A stretch of 64,000 nucleotides of DNA from Shewanella sediminis HAW-EB3 (GCF_000018025.1 NC_009831.1:4278001-4342000), one strand, 5' to 3'; positions 1-9,045 are shown, numbered from the stretch's first letter. Translations and numbers: made by a program. The notes: generated by a model from the sequence alone, not told the origin.

Positions 1-574
1 ATATTCTCAGGCGCAAACCGCGCAAGATGAGCTAAACCACATAATGAATACCATCGCCGGTAATTCTCATAGCTCACCTCTACTCCCTCCCATTAAGAGT
101 TATGCGAGGGCGCAGGAGAAAGTGACGGCTAAGTTTAATGGTGACGCGAGTCAATTAACCGACCTGGCAAGAGCCACACTGGTTAGCAACAATATTCATG
201 ATCTTATGCAAGCGTATGAGTCATTGAGCACTCAAACACAGGTCGTTCAGGTAAAAAACCGTTTCGCCTCACCTAAAGAGTCAGGCTATCGCGATCTCAA
301 TGTACTTATCAGGCTCCCAAATTCACAGATGATAGCCGAGGTGCAACTGCACTTAGACGAGATAGCAAAGATCAAGAGTGGTGCTGAACACCTGGTTTAT
401 GAAGAGGCGCAAGCGATACAAGCCGTTGCTAAAAATGAAAACAGACAGCTCAATGAGATAGAAACAGCGCGAATAACACGTCTGCGCCAGGCATCACATA
501 AGCAATACCATAAAGCCTGGCTCCAATATAAGCGTATCGATGAGGCCGGTATCATTACCGCTGCCGTCGCCTAG
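1..574 (+). CDS. RelA/SpoT-fold protein, 5' end outside the window
   Basis: The reading frame is open from base 2 with no stop, so the ATG at 44 is probably internal and the gene starts before the window. The protein has RSH-synthetase-like blocks: a D-L-A-R-A-T-L-V stretch, a K-x-R-F-x(5)-S-G-Y-R-D-L-N stretch, an A-E-V-Q-L-H-L strand and a late K-S-G-x-E-H-x-x-Y-E motif, followed by a charged helix. These resemble the nucleotidyltransferase-like RelA/SpoT domain, but several ppGpp-synthetase residues are not obvious. Alarmone synthesis is therefore not established; it could be a degenerate or repurposed member. The fold is reasonably clear and the function is not. Confidence 0.55.
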   Translation, partial: YSQAQTAQDELNHIMNTIAGNSHSSPLLPPIKSYARAQEKVTAKFNGDASQLTDLARATLVSNNIHDLMQAYESLSTQTQVVQVKNRFASPKESGYRDLNVLIRLPNSQMIAEVQLHLDEIAKIKSGAEHLVYEEAQAIQAVAKNENRQLNEIETARITRLRQASHKQYHKAWLQYKRIDEAGIITAAVA

Positions 575-590
575 AGCCTTACAAACGAAC

Positions 591-644
591 CTGGAGGTTA
601 TGTGATTATCTAAACCTCCAGAGTCACTCTTTCAGAATGACTCT
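591..644 (+). terminator. two overlapping hairpins after the RelA/SpoT-like gene
   Basis: A 9-bp stem (591-599 with 613-621) is followed by a 7-bp stem (620-626 with 638-644) that shares two bases with it, so the two are mutually exclusive. There is no clear T-run, so termination is only probable. Confidence 0.4.
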
Positions 645-810
645 CCCATGCAACAGAGCGCAAAATGCAGCAGATATTCCCACTCTCCTCCCTCTATCCT
701 CTACAAGAGAAGCAAAACCATAATCTGAGGATTGATACAAACGCTAACTAACAAAATAACATCAATCAGGATATACTTGCCCCCACTGAAACATAACCAG
801 CGAAGAGACG

Positions 811-1212
811 ATGCACGACATCATTGAGCAACTACAGGAACTGAGCGAAACAGTTCCTATCCCTTTAGAACTCCCGACCTTTGAACAAATCGTGGTCGTT
901 GAAGAGGAGATCCTCATGCCTCTGCCTTCAGAGCTAAAGGAATACCTTCTTTACGCCAGTGATGTCATCTATGGAACCATCGAGCCTGTAACGGCCAGCG
1001 ACCCATATTCGCACACCTACCTGTCTGAAGTGACCGCCTATGCCTGGTCTATTGGTATGTCACGTGAATACGTGGCCATATGCCAACAGGGCAATAGTTT
1101 CTACTGCATCGATCAGGAAGGTCAGGTCATGCTCTGGAGCGAAGATGGGCTCGAAAGCGAAACCTGGGAATCGTTCTGGCAATGGGCCGAAGAGGTCTGG
1201 ATGCAAAGTTAA
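811..1212 (+). CDS. SMI1/KNR4 (SUKH) family protein
   Basis: A 133-residue acidic protein with the SUKH pattern: an N-terminal helix, a L-P-S-E-L-K-E-Y-L-L block at about 38-47, a central Y-V-A-I-C-Q-Q-G-N-S-F-Y-C-I strand pair and a C-terminal E-S-W-E-S-F-W-Q-W-A helix. Many bacterial SUKH proteins are immunity proteins that bind and neutralise polymorphic toxins, while others are housekeeping. No toxin gene lies beside it here, so an immunity role is only a possibility. The start is preceded by GAAGAG. The gene stands alone, with a heptamer repeat tract directly after its stop. Confidence 0.65.
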   Translation: MHDIIEQLQELSETVPIPLELPTFEQIVVVEEEILMPLPSELKEYLLYASDVIYGTIEPVTASDPYSHTYLSEVTAYAWSIGMSREYVAICQQGNSFYCIDQEGQVMLWSEDGLESETWESFWQWAEEVWMQS

Positions 1213-1239
1213 GTCTCAGTTCCTAGGAACTAGGAACTA

Positions 1240-1288
1240 GGTTCTAGGTTCTAGGTTCTAGGTTCTAGGTTCTAGGTTCTAGGTTCTA
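1240..1288. repeat. 7-bp tandem repeat, seven units of GGTTCTA
   Basis: Seven perfect GGTTCTA units run through 1240-1288. They are preceded by two TAGGAAC units, close to the opposite-strand form of the same word. The tract fills the space between the SUKH gene and the next gene. Similar tracts occur at 38831-38872 and, in degenerate form, at other intergenic sites in the window. Confidence 0.9.
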
Positions 1289-1348
1289 ACAAGTTAAAAA
1301 TTCTTTTCGCATCAGGTTCGCGAGAATTATCTCTATTTTGGAAACATC

Positions 1349-1849
1349 ATGTCAAAAAATGCCGGCTTAAATGCCATCGAAATAAAATACCTACGCTTAT
1401 CTGTAGGACTAACTCCAGCCCAAGTTGCCGAACTTTCAAAAGCAACCGAAGAGGATGTACTCGCCTGGGAAGCAGGTGAGAAACCGGTATCGGGCCTTGC
1501 AGAGAAGAAGCTACTGGAGATAGATGAAATCATCGAAATGCAGGTGCTTAACACCTGTGATGGTATCGAAGAGCTATTTAAGAAAGAGCCTAAGCGTCGA
1601 CTCAGCTTTGTGGTTTACCCAACCCAAGCCATCTATACCCAATACAACCCGGAATTCTTAAGCTCTCTACCACTGACTGAGCTGTATAACACTGCGGCAT
1701 GGCGCATCAAGAAAGAGTGTAAGCTTGTTCTTGAAGTCGAGGTTACCTTAGTCCCGCTCGATGTCGAGGGTTACAAAGCTTATCGCGAGAAAGAGGGCTT
1801 CAAAGAGAGTCGTGAAAGCCGCGCAAAATGGGCTGCGACGCAATTATAA
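1349..1849 (+). CDS. DUF4447-like protein with N-terminal helix-turn-helix
   Basis: A 166-residue protein. Residues about 8-55 look like an Aca2/YdiL-type helix-turn-helix: an [13 protein letters not shown] helix, then [13 protein letters not shown], then a helix rich in L, E and I. The C-terminal half is a mixed alpha/beta domain with no motif I recognise. Length and layout fit a small Shewanella family (DUF4447) that I know from a structural-genomics target of the same size. DNA binding is suggested by the helix-turn-helix, but the target is unknown. The gene lies between two heptamer-repeat tracts. Confidence 0.55.
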   Translation: MSKNAGLNAIEIKYLRLSVGLTPAQVAELSKATEEDVLAWEAGEKPVSGLAEKKLLEIDEIIEMQVLNTCDGIEELFKKEPKRRLSFVVYPTQAIYTQYNPEFLSSLPLTELYNTAAWRIKKECKLVLEVEVTLVPLDVEGYKAYREKEGFKESRESRAKWAATQL

Positions 1850-1854
1850 GGTTC

Positions 1855-1896
1855 GAGTAGCGAGTTGCGAGTTGCGAGTTGCGAGTTGCGAGTTGC
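1855..1896. repeat. 7-bp tandem repeat, GAGTTGC family
   Basis: One variant unit (GAGTAGC, 1855-1861) is followed by five perfect GAGTTGC units (1862-1896), just after the stop of the DUF4447-like gene. The unit length equals that of the GGTTCTA tract at 1240, although the word differs. Confidence 0.9.
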
Positions 1897-1911
1897 GAAG
1901 AGAATATAAAC

Positions 1912-1960
1912 AAAAAGCATCTATTTATACCAAGCCGTATAAATAGATGCTTTTTTGTTT
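1912..1960. terminator. bidirectional terminator between convergent genes
   Basis: A near-perfect 19-bp stem (1912-1930 with 1937-1955) has a 6-base loop, with A-runs on the left arm and T-runs on the right. It lies between the convergent DUF4447-like gene and the GST gene and can serve both. Confidence 0.85.
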
Positions 1961-1975
1961 GCGAATAAGCTGCTT

Positions 1976-2599
1976 TTATTCGGCTCCAGCCATCTCTTTT
2001 TCGAGTGCTTTAGCCATCGCGGGTCTTGCAGTAACGCGGTCGCGATAGGCGGCAAGTCTTGGCGGGATCTCCTGCTCGAAACGCGTCGCCCATAACAAAG
2101 TATGGGCTAACAGTATGTCTGCCGCGGAGAAGCTATCTCCTAACAGATAATCACTGTCCGGCAGCCAATTTTCTGCGATACCCGCAGCCCTATCGAACTC
2201 CCACTTAGCCACAGGTAAGATACTGCTCTGACGCAGATTTTCAGGCAAGGCAAACTTATGCTTTCCCATGGTCCAGAGGGGCTGCTCTAATTCGCAAATA
2301 ATAAAGCTCACCCACCTATGGTGTAGGGCTGAGAGATCGCTTCCTAATTCTGGTAGCAGTTTCCTGTCGCCATACTTTTCCGCTAAGTGTAAAACGATAG
2401 CCGCCGACTCGGTAATAACCAGTTCATCATCGATCAAGGCCGGTACTTTACCGCAAGGATTCACCGCGAGGAAATCTGCGCTTCGACTATCTCCTTTAGC
2501 AAAGTTAATAAAGTGATACTGCCAATCTATCCCTAACTCTTCCAGCGTCCAGGACACTCGCAGTGAACGGCTACGGGGAACACCATACAACTTTATCAT
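1976..2599 (-). CDS. glutathione S-transferase family protein
   Basis: A soluble GST of about 207 residues. The N-terminal thioredoxin-fold domain begins M-I-K-L-Y-G-V-P-R-S-R-S and carries the glutathione-contact block K-V-P-A-L-I-D-D ... T-E-S-A-A-I at about 51-67. The helical domain contains the S-A-A-D-I-L-L-A motif typical of GSTs. I place the start at 2599 because an AAGGAG lies six bases upstream; an upstream ATG at 2626 would add nine residues without a good ribosome site. The substrate is unknown. It likely conjugates or reduces small electrophiles with glutathione in the cytosol. Confidence 0.85.
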   Translation of the reverse strand: MIKLYGVPRSRSLRVSWTLEELGIDWQYHFINFAKGDSRSADFLAVNPCGKVPALIDDELVITESAAIVLHLAEKYGDRKLLPELGSDLSALHHRWVSFIICELEQPLWTMGKHKFALPENLRQSSILPVAKWEFDRAAGIAENWLPDSDYLLGDSFSAADILLAHTLLWATRFEQEIPPRLAAYRDRVTARPAMAKALEKEMAGAE

Positions 2600-2951
2600 G
2601 ACACACTCCTTTGATCTTAATATCAAAAATGGCTTCTATTAAAGCAACTTTCTATTTAAAGCAAAAAGAACGGCCTTTGGAAGACCGCATTTACATTCTC
2701 TTACCTTTTAATCATGAGAAGCCTTCCCACGGTGATTAAAACAGGAGCGATAAGTAAACAGTGAAAGTAAACCTAGCCCAAATAGAACTCAGTCAACAAG
2801 AGTTCCCATGAGGCAACTGACGATAGGTGCAAAAGTAGCGATTATTTAGCTTGAGTAAACTGATTATCCATAAGGTTTTTTAGCACTCGGTAATGAGTTT
2901 TTTACCGACTGAAGCTACACTCAATGAGATACCCCAGCAGGCGGAAAGTTA
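2600..2951. other. intergenic, divergent promoter region
   Basis: No coding frame is convincing. The stretch must hold the promoters of the leftward GST gene and the rightward receiver-domain gene. A short hairpin (TCGGTAA / TTACCGA, around 2887-2908) is the only structure I can point to. Confidence 0.4.
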
Positions 2952-3326
2952 ATGACATCAGCCACAGTACTTCTGATTGAAGATGATGAATTTATGGTAA
3001 AACAGATCAAAACCTTGGTCGATGTTGCCGGTTTTGACACTTTTATTCATTTCGACTCGTTACCCGATAAAGAGTCACTGTTAGCCGCCGATCTCATCAT
3101 CACTGACATTCAACTACCTAACATGGTTGGTATTGCACATATCGATCGCATCATAGAATTAAACGACAATACCCCCGTCATTTTGGTATCGGGCATGGAT
3201 CCCCTGACCTTATCTTCTACACTCGATATATTAAAGATGAAGCGGGTCAATATCGTAGCCAGCTTCGGCAAACCGTTTAACAGGAAGGAGTTTAAGGACC
3301 TCCTCATCAAGCATCTCCCCCAATAA
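2952..3326 (+). CDS. stand-alone response regulator receiver domain
   Basis: A 124-residue CheY-like protein with no output domain. The acidic pocket is D11-D12, the phosphoacceptor is D52 in I-T-D-I-Q-L-P, the switch residue is S80 in L-V-S-G-M, and K107 in F-G-K-P-F is the conserved lysine. All catalytic residues of a phosphorylatable receiver are present, so it should accept phosphate from a histidine kinase, but no kinase gene is adjacent. It could act on a protein partner such as the flagellar motor or a phosphorelay. Confidence 0.85.
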   Translation: MTSATVLLIEDDEFMVKQIKTLVDVAGFDTFIHFDSLPDKESLLAADLIITDIQLPNMVGIAHIDRIIELNDNTPVILVSGMDPLTLSSTLDILKMKRVNIVASFGKPFNRKEFKDLLIKHLPQ

Positions 3327-3509
3327 ATAAGATTCTCACAAGGTTACCATTGGTTTAACAACAGCATCTTGTTAATCTAATTCATTCGCTTACTGAACAT
3401 TTTCTGAGCCTAGTGAACTCAGGATATTAGAACAATGGATGATATAAATGGATTTTAGCCACCTGATAAATAACACCACCGCCAATGAAACTCAATCAAA
3501 TGGTTCCTC

Positions 3510-4787
3510 ATGGAAAAGCTAGCCGACAACCCAGTTATACACTCAAAAAAGCACCCGGTTATGTCATTTAAAGTGGCCTTGAAAGCATTGGGACCAGGCC
3601 TGTTAATGGCCGCCGCAGCCATTGGCGCTTCACACTTGGTCGCTTCTACGAGAGCCGGAGCAGAGTTTGGCTGGCAACTTGCGTGGTTAATTCTTGCAGT
3701 AAACCTTCTCAAATATCCTTTCTTTGCCGCTGGTGCTCGCTATACTGCAGCCACCAATGAGAGTCTACTTCATGGTTACTTAAAGCAAGGCAGAGGCTAT
3801 CTGCTTCTGTTTACCGGACTCAACACCCTAGCTGCAATTGCCAGCACGGCAGGGGTAACGATGTTAACGGCAGCCATGTTGACTCTTTTTATTCCGCTAT
3901 CTATCGATATATTGGCGTTCATCGTCTTAATCTCCAGCTTAGTATTGCTCATTTTCGGCCACTACGCGCTACTCGATAAGCTCACTAAAGTGATCATGTT
4001 TTTTCTGACTATCACCACCTTAATTGCTGTCGCTTTAGCACTGAATGCGCCCTCAATGGTGAGTCCAGAATTTATATCTCCCTCCCCTTGGCAATGGGGG
4101 TATATCGGCTTTTTAGTTGCCATGATGGGTTGGATGCCCGCGCCGATAGAGGTCAGTTCATGGAACTCTTTGTGGTTATTGGAAAAACAGAAAAGCCAAA
4201 GTGTCACCAAAGAGCAGGCCATCTTCGACTTTAACTTTGGCTACCTTATTACAGCCCTGCTTGCCATCGTATTTTTAGCTTTGGGCTCTTTAGTCATGCA
4301 TGGCAGCGGTGAGCATTTCTCATCATCGGGGGTTAAATTTGCGAACCAACTTATCACCTTATATAGTCAGGTTTTGGGCAATGAAACCCGTTACCTGATA
4401 GGAGCCGTAGCGCTTTTATGTATATTCAGCACCACAGTGACCGTTATCGATGGCTATAGCCGAACCCTGAATATGGGTTGGCAGCTGCTGACTAATAAAA
4501 ACGAGTCGCAGAAACGACTGACAGGGGTCATGCTGACCATCAGTGCGCTAGGACTGGCCATAGTACTTTTCTTCAGAGGGGCGTTATTGCCGCTGCTGGA
4601 ATTTGTCATGATATTGGCTTTCATGACCACAGTGGTATTTGCCTGGTTAAACTATAAATTGATGACCAGTTCAGCCTTGCCAGAATCTGACCGTTATGGC
4701 TTGAAAATGAAGTCTCTTTCTATATTCGGCTTGCTTTATTTAGTTGGCTTCGCCGGATTGTTTATTTATTGGATGGCAACAAAGTAA
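3510..4787 (+). CDS. divergent Nramp-family membrane transporter
   Basis: A 425-residue inner-membrane protein with about 11 hydrophobic segments. The first matches the Nramp fold (A-L-G-P-G-L-L-M-A-A-A-A-I, then A-G-A-E-F-G-W). The metal-binding D-P-G-N of canonical Nramp TM1 reads G-A-S-H (residues 39-42), and the TM6 region reads W-M-P-A-P-I-E (208-214) instead of the usual M-P-H-N type block. It is therefore unlikely to be a standard Mn2+/Fe2+ transporter; Mg2+-type or unrelated substrates are possible, as in other Nramp-related proteins without D-P-G-N. The next gene starts 11 bases after the stop and is probably cotranscribed. Confidence 0.75.
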   Translation: MEKLADNPVIHSKKHPVMSFKVALKALGPGLLMAAAAIGASHLVASTRAGAEFGWQLAWLILAVNLLKYPFFAAGARYTAATNESLLHGYLKQGRGYLLLFTGLNTLAAIASTAGVTMLTAAMLTLFIPLSIDILAFIVLISSLVLLIFGHYALLDKLTKVIMFFLTITTLIAVALALNAPSMVSPEFISPSPWQWGYIGFLVAMMGWMPAPIEVSSWNSLWLLEKQKSQSVTKEQAIFDFNFGYLITALLAIVFLALGSLVMHGSGEHFSSSGVKFANQLITLYSQVLGNETRYLIGAVALLCIFSTTVTVIDGYSRTLNMGWQLLTNKNESQKRLTGVMLTISALGLAIVLFFRGALLPLLEFVMILAFMTTVVFAWLNYKLMTSSALPESDRYGLKMKSLSIFGLLYLVGFAGLFIYWMATK

Positions 4788-4798
4788 GGAAGTAAAAA

Positions 4799-6196
4799 AT
4801 GAAGTTAAGGATTGGCTTAATTACTTTGAGGCGGAGCGTAATACTGCTCGGTTTGTTAACCGCTCCGGCCCATGCCGATTTTCCACCGCCCGGGGATAGC
4901 TCATCCCCTGAAAACTCCCAGAGCGAACAAGCCGGGTCACAAAAACTCGAGCAGAACCTTCCGCTCGAAAATCGAGTCAGGGAGGCTATCGATAACTCCC
5001 TGCAACCCTTTAGCGGCAGCATCCTCTTGACGGAGGGGGGAAACCCCTTACTTAGCATGCATAAAGGTAGGGGGATCAATGGACGATCCAGTTTTGTTAT
5101 TGCCTCCCTCTCTAAACAGATCACCGCCACCTTAATACTGCAAGCCGTCGATGCCGGAAAACTACAGCTTGACCGCTCTCTCAACAGCTATAGATTCCAG
5201 AATGAAACGCTGGTAGATAGTGAACAGGACTGGGATCAAGAGAAGGAAAGTGAGCCATCCACGGGTTTTAATGCAAAGTTTGAGACTCGGCCCGAAACTG
5301 AGCCAGAGTCAGAGTCAGAGTCAGAAACTGAAGAGGGAAAAATATCCCAAGTCGATGAAGATGGGTCAGCGGACAGCACCACTGTGACTCCCCAGAACCA
5401 GGCTAAAACGACTAACCCAGAGCTCCTCTATGGCACCTCCAGGCAAACATCCCAAGAGCAACCGAGGTTCAACCCTAACCGGTTTGATGAGAGGATCACC
5501 CTTCATCACCTACTGAGCCACACATCGGGTATCGATCAACTGGGCAAACCAAATCGTTTCGAACCCGGCTCAAAATTTCAATATTCAAACTATGGCTACA
5601 CCATTCTGGGAGAACTCCTTGAGCAGGTAAACCAACAAACTCTTCCCCAACAGATAGCCGATTTTAAACTGGCATATAGATTAGGCGGACTCTATGCAGA
5701 AGTGGGTGATATCGATGATATACGCCAACGTGCCCCCGCCCTCGCCATCGGTTTAACTGAAACGGCAAACGGGTTAACCCAATCGGACCTGACAATCACC
5801 GCGTCTTTAATTCCGGCTGGCGGGATAATCTCAACCACCAAAGCCTTCTCAGACTTTCAGATAAAACTGCATGCGGGTAAATTTATCAGCCCGAAAAGCT
5901 ATCAGTTAATGACGACACCTCACACCGAGATAGACTTCCTCTGGTCAGATATGAGCTACGGATACGGCTTACGCTTAAACTTTGATGATAACCTCACAGA
6001 ATATAGCCATACCGGCTACCTGTCCGGCTATATGTCTATGACACTCTACTATCCGCAATTTAATTTAGGTTTAGTGATGTTAGAAAACATCTCACTGAAC
6101 CTAAACTCTCTCGACAGGGTATTTGAGCTGCATAACCAGGTTCGGGCTATCATCAGAAACAGGTTAATATCGGCTCAGATTCAAGATGTTAAATAA
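4799..6196 (+). CDS. secreted serine beta-lactamase-like hydrolase
   Basis: A 465-residue protein with a signal peptide (cut near A-H-A, about 28) and the class C beta-lactamase / esterase fold: S103-x-x-K106 in S-L-S-K, Y262-S-N, and H404-T-G in place of K-T-G. H-x-G in this position is common in esterases and D-Ala-D-Ala-type hydrolases of the fold, so antibiotic resistance is not implied. An acidic low-complexity insert rich in E, S and T (about residues 140-205) separates the S-x-x-K and Y-S-N blocks, where compact family members have only a short loop. It probably hydrolyses an ester or peptide in the periplasm. It follows the Nramp-like gene by 11 bases. Confidence 0.8.
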   Translation: MKLRIGLITLRRSVILLGLLTAPAHADFPPPGDSSSPENSQSEQAGSQKLEQNLPLENRVREAIDNSLQPFSGSILLTEGGNPLLSMHKGRGINGRSSFVIASLSKQITATLILQAVDAGKLQLDRSLNSYRFQNETLVDSEQDWDQEKESEPSTGFNAKFETRPETEPESESESETEEGKISQVDEDGSADSTTVTPQNQAKTTNPELLYGTSRQTSQEQPRFNPNRFDERITLHHLLSHTSGIDQLGKPNRFEPGSKFQYSNYGYTILGELLEQVNQQTLPQQIADFKLAYRLGGLYAEVGDIDDIRQRAPALAIGLTETANGLTQSDLTITASLIPAGGIISTTKAFSDFQIKLHAGKFISPKSYQLMTTPHTEIDFLWSDMSYGYGLRLNFDDNLTEYSHTGYLSGYMSMTLYYPQFNLGLVMLENISLNLNSLDRVFELHNQVRAIIRNRLISAQIQDVK

Positions 6197-6281
6197 ATCA
6201 AAGGATCAACGTTAAATTCGGCTATAATAGCAATCACAAGATCCCGCAGACGCGGAATCATCGAGATAAAGAAAAAACATC

Positions 6282-6746
6282 ATGATTAACAACGATATTT
6301 TACGCCGCTTACGTTTCGTGTTCGATTACCAGAACGCCAAGATGATCAAGATCTTCGGTAAGGTAAATCACGAAGTATCTCAAGAGCAACTGCTCGACAT
6401 GCTTAAGAAAGAATCTGAAGAGGGTTACCAGCCGTGTAACGATAAGACCATGTGTCTTTTCCTCGATGGTTTGATTATCGAAAAGCGTGGTCTGAAAGAG
6501 GGTGCTGAAATTCCTGAGCCGGTATCGCAAATCAATAACAACCTTATCTTTAAGAAGCTAAGAGTAGCACTCGAGATGCGTGAAGATGACATCATCGGCA
6601 CATTAACTTTGGCAGAGTTCAACATGTCAAAATCTGAGTTAGGTGCGCTATTCAGAAAACCGGGTCATAAACACTTCAAAGAGTGTGGCGATCAGGTATT
6701 GCGTAACTTCTTAACCGGTTTATCGCTGAAGTATCGCGGTAAGTAG
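6282..6746 (+). CDS. yehS: YehS-like DUF1456 protein
   Basis: A 154-residue cytosolic protein made of two copies of a small helical unit. The first begins N-N-D-I-L-R-R-L-R-F-V-F and the second N-N-L-I-F-K-K-L-R-V-A-L, each followed by a charged stretch and a C-x-x-x-x-L-R/C-L-F-L-x-G-L helix. This is the DUF1456 (YehS) pattern and length. The molecular function of the family is unknown to me. It has its own terminator and appears monocistronic. Confidence 0.85.
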   Translation: MINNDILRRLRFVFDYQNAKMIKIFGKVNHEVSQEQLLDMLKKESEEGYQPCNDKTMCLFLDGLIIEKRGLKEGAEIPEPVSQINNNLIFKKLRVALEMREDDIIGTLTLAEFNMSKSELGALFRKPGHKHFKECGDQVLRNFLTGLSLKYRGK

Positions 6747-6770
6747 GTCTGGAAGCTAAGTTAAAACAGA

Positions 6771-6796
6771 AGCACAGCTCAGGCTGTGCTTTTTTG
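6771..6796 (+). terminator. rho-independent terminator of yehS
   Basis: Stem AGCACAGC (6771-6778) pairs with GCTGTGCT (6783-6790) around a 4-base loop, followed by a T-run. Confidence 0.9.
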
Positions 6797-6805
6797 TGTC
6801 TGATG

Positions 6806-7165
6806 ATACCAGTTGCATTAAATAATTAACCAATTCAGAGCCCCTCAGGGGTTTCAATTAAAGGCGCATTGATGAGGAAATGGTTACTCCCTTTTAAGAA
6901 AGCCTAAGGGGGCTCACTTAGTGCGACTGATGTTTAAAGCAAAGGGCAAAGCCCTTTATGCTGCACTGGATGCTTTCGATATACGACGGCATGGATGCAG
7001 AAGGTAGAGCAACGCAGGAGCTTGTTGCAGAGAATAACTATTAGCTTCAATCATCCTATAGCCACATGGATGTGGCATATGTCTATATTGCAGGAGCAAA
7101 TATACTCCTTGCCTACAGGGCTTTGAATTCTCGCTGAATGGTCAGCTACTTAACGCAATTGGTAT
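6806..7165. mobile_element. MITE-like element, copy 1
   Basis: A 360-bp non-coding block bounded by inverted ends ATACCAGTTGCATTAAAT (6806-6823) and its imperfect complement at 7148-7165 (15 of 18 match). It shares several internal blocks, in the same order, with the copy at 17541-17806: ATTCAGAG near the left end, GCGCATTGATGA, TTTATGCT, AGAATAACTATTAGCT and CTCGCTGAATG-like sequence near the right end. Copy 1 carries extra sequence of roughly 90 bp in the middle. There is no transposase and no obvious target duplication. It lies upstream of malic enzyme. Confidence 0.75.
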
Positions 7166-7303
7166 TAGAGCGTTTTAAACAGATAAGATAAAAAATAATC
7201 GAAAATCAGCCTTCGAAAACGCAACAAAGATCACACTTTGTGTTAGTCTTTCCATGCATAGAAAACAGCATCCTAAATAACTAAAAAATCATAAAGGTTA
7301 CCC

Positions 7304-8992
7304 ATGGACGATCACAAACGCCCGCTCTACCTTCCATTCGCAGGTCCAGCTATTCTCGAAGCCCCTTTGATCAACAAGGGCAGCGCATTCACCGATGAAG
7401 AACGAGTTTTTTTCAACCTGGAAGGCCTGCTTCCCCATGTGATTGAAACCATCGAGGAGCAAGCCTCTCGAGCCTATGACCAATACACTAATTTCACCAA
7501 CGATCTCGACAAACATATCTATCTGAGAAATATCCAGGACACCAACGAGACTCTCTACTATCGTCTGGTTCAGAATCATATCACCGAGATGATGCCGATC
7601 ATCTATACCCCTACTGTGGGTATGGCCTGTGAGCGTTTCTCAAAAAACTATCGTCGTAACCGTGGCCTGTTTATCTCCTACCCAAATAAAGATCGCATCG
7701 ATGATCTGTTAAATAACTCCACCCGTCAGAAAGTAAAAATTATTGTGGTGACCGACGGTGAGCGTATTCTGGGTCTGGGAGACCAAGGTATCGGTGGTAT
7801 GGGGATCCCCATTGGTAAGCTATCACTCTACACCAGCTGTGGCGGCATCAGCCCCGCCTATACCCTACCCATCACTCTCGATGTCGGTACCGACAACCCT
7901 AATCTGCTCGAAGATCCGATGTACATGGGCTGGCGCCATCAACGTATTGGCGGCGAAGAGTATACCGAATTTGTCGAAGCCTTTATGCAAGCGGTACATC
8001 GCCGCTGGCCCGACGCATTAATTCAATTTGAAGATTTTGCGCAAAAAAATGCGATGCCACTGCTCGAGCGATATAAAGATCAATATTGCTGCTTCAATGA
8101 TGATGTTCAAGGCACGGCTGCAGTAACTGTCGGTTCATTATTGGCGGCCTGTAAAGCGGCAAAAACCAAGCTAAGTGAGCAACGCGTCACCTTCCTCGGC
8201 GCAGGTTCTGCCGGTTGTGGTATCGCCGAAGCCATTGTGGCACAAATGATCGCTGAAGGGCTCAGCGAGGAGCAGGCACGCGCACAGGTCTTCATGGTCG
8301 ACCGTTGGGGCTTACTACAAGATAATATGCCTACCCTGTTGCCATTCCAGCAAAAGCTGGCGCAGAAATGTGATGATATCGAAGGCTGGGATAATTTCAG
8401 TGAAAATATCTCATTGCTGGATGTCGTCAACAACGCTAAACCAACCGTATTAATTGGCGTTTCCGGTGCCCCCGGTGTATTCAGTGAGGAGATAATCAAG
8501 GCGATGCATAGTCATTGTCCTCGTCCAATCGTCTTCCCGCTATCTAACCCAACGAGCCGCGTCGAAGCCACACCGAAAGATCTCCTGCACTGGACTAAGG
8601 GTCAGGCACTCGTTGCAACGGGTAGCCCATTCGAGCCAGTAGTCGTGGAAGATGAAACCTTTGAAATTGCCCAGTGTAATAACAGCTATATCTTCCCGGG
8701 CATAGGCCTGGGAGTCTTAGCCGCCGGAGCCAAACGGGTCAGCAATGAGATGCTGATGGCATCGAGTCGTGCGTTAGCCGAGTGTTCACCACTTGCACTC
8801 GATGGCGAAGGCCCACTGCTACCACCGCTGGAAGAGATCCACAAGGTCAGTAAGCATATCGCCCTTGCCGTAGGTAAGGTTGCCATCGAGCAAGGACACG
8901 CCCTCCCCTGTACCGATGAGCTACTCGAGCAGTCTATCGAAGATAACTTCTGGACCGCAGAGTATCGACGTTACAAGAGAACGTCGTTCTAA
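7304..8992 (+). CDS. maeA: NAD-dependent malic enzyme
   Basis: A 562-residue enzyme that oxidatively decarboxylates malate to pyruvate. Visible family blocks are the Y-T-P-T-V-G motif (about 101-106), the catalytic region R-G-L-F-I-S-Y, the malate/metal region F-E-D-F-A-Q-K-N-A and F-N-D-D-V-Q-G-T-A, and the nucleotide fold [10 protein letters not shown]. Length matches the long SfcA/MaeA-type enzyme rather than the MaeB fusion with a phosphotransacetylase domain. AAAGGTT precedes the start. The gene is monocistronic, with a terminator at 9093. It feeds pyruvate and NADH into central metabolism. Confidence 0.95.
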   Translation: MDDHKRPLYLPFAGPAILEAPLINKGSAFTDEERVFFNLEGLLPHVIETIEEQASRAYDQYTNFTNDLDKHIYLRNIQDTNETLYYRLVQNHITEMMPIIYTPTVGMACERFSKNYRRNRGLFISYPNKDRIDDLLNNSTRQKVKIIVVTDGERILGLGDQGIGGMGIPIGKLSLYTSCGGISPAYTLPITLDVGTDNPNLLEDPMYMGWRHQRIGGEEYTEFVEAFMQAVHRRWPDALIQFEDFAQKNAMPLLERYKDQYCCFNDDVQGTAAVTVGSLLAACKAAKTKLSEQRVTFLGAGSAGCGIAEAIVAQMIAEGLSEEQARAQVFMVDRWGLLQDNMPTLLPFQQKLAQKCDDIEGWDNFSENISLLDVVNNAKPTVLIGVSGAPGVFSEEIIKAMHSHCPRPIVFPLSNPTSRVEATPKDLLHWTKGQALVATGSPFEPVVVEDETFEIAQCNNSYIFPGIGLGVLAAGAKRVSNEMLMASSRALAECSPLALDGEGPLLPPLEEIHKVSKHIALAVGKVAIEQGHALPCTDELLEQSIEDNFWTAEYRRYKRTSF

Positions 8993-9045
8993 CTCTTTCG
9001 AGGTTCGAGTTACAGGCGTTATTGCAGGAGTAAGACATTCTCCAT

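Noticed and set aside
1240..1288. The GGTTCTA tract as a CRISPR-like array.
   Set aside because: Units are 7 bases with no spacers and no cas genes are present.
1761..1946. A 61-residue open frame whose end repeats V-A-S-C-E-L-R.
   Set aside because: It overlaps the DUF4447-like gene in another frame and its repeats are simply the GAGTTGC tract read as protein.
4799..6196. A class C beta-lactamase conferring resistance.
   Set aside because: K-T-G is replaced by H-T-G and an insert separates the core motifs; an esterase or peptidase role is at least as likely.
6796..7303. A small RNA gene between yehS and maeA.
   Set aside because: The structured sequence is explained by the MITE-like element shared with 17541-17806.
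8107..8499. A 130-residue minus-strand frame inside maeA.
   Set aside because: Antisense shadow of a well-conserved enzyme gene.
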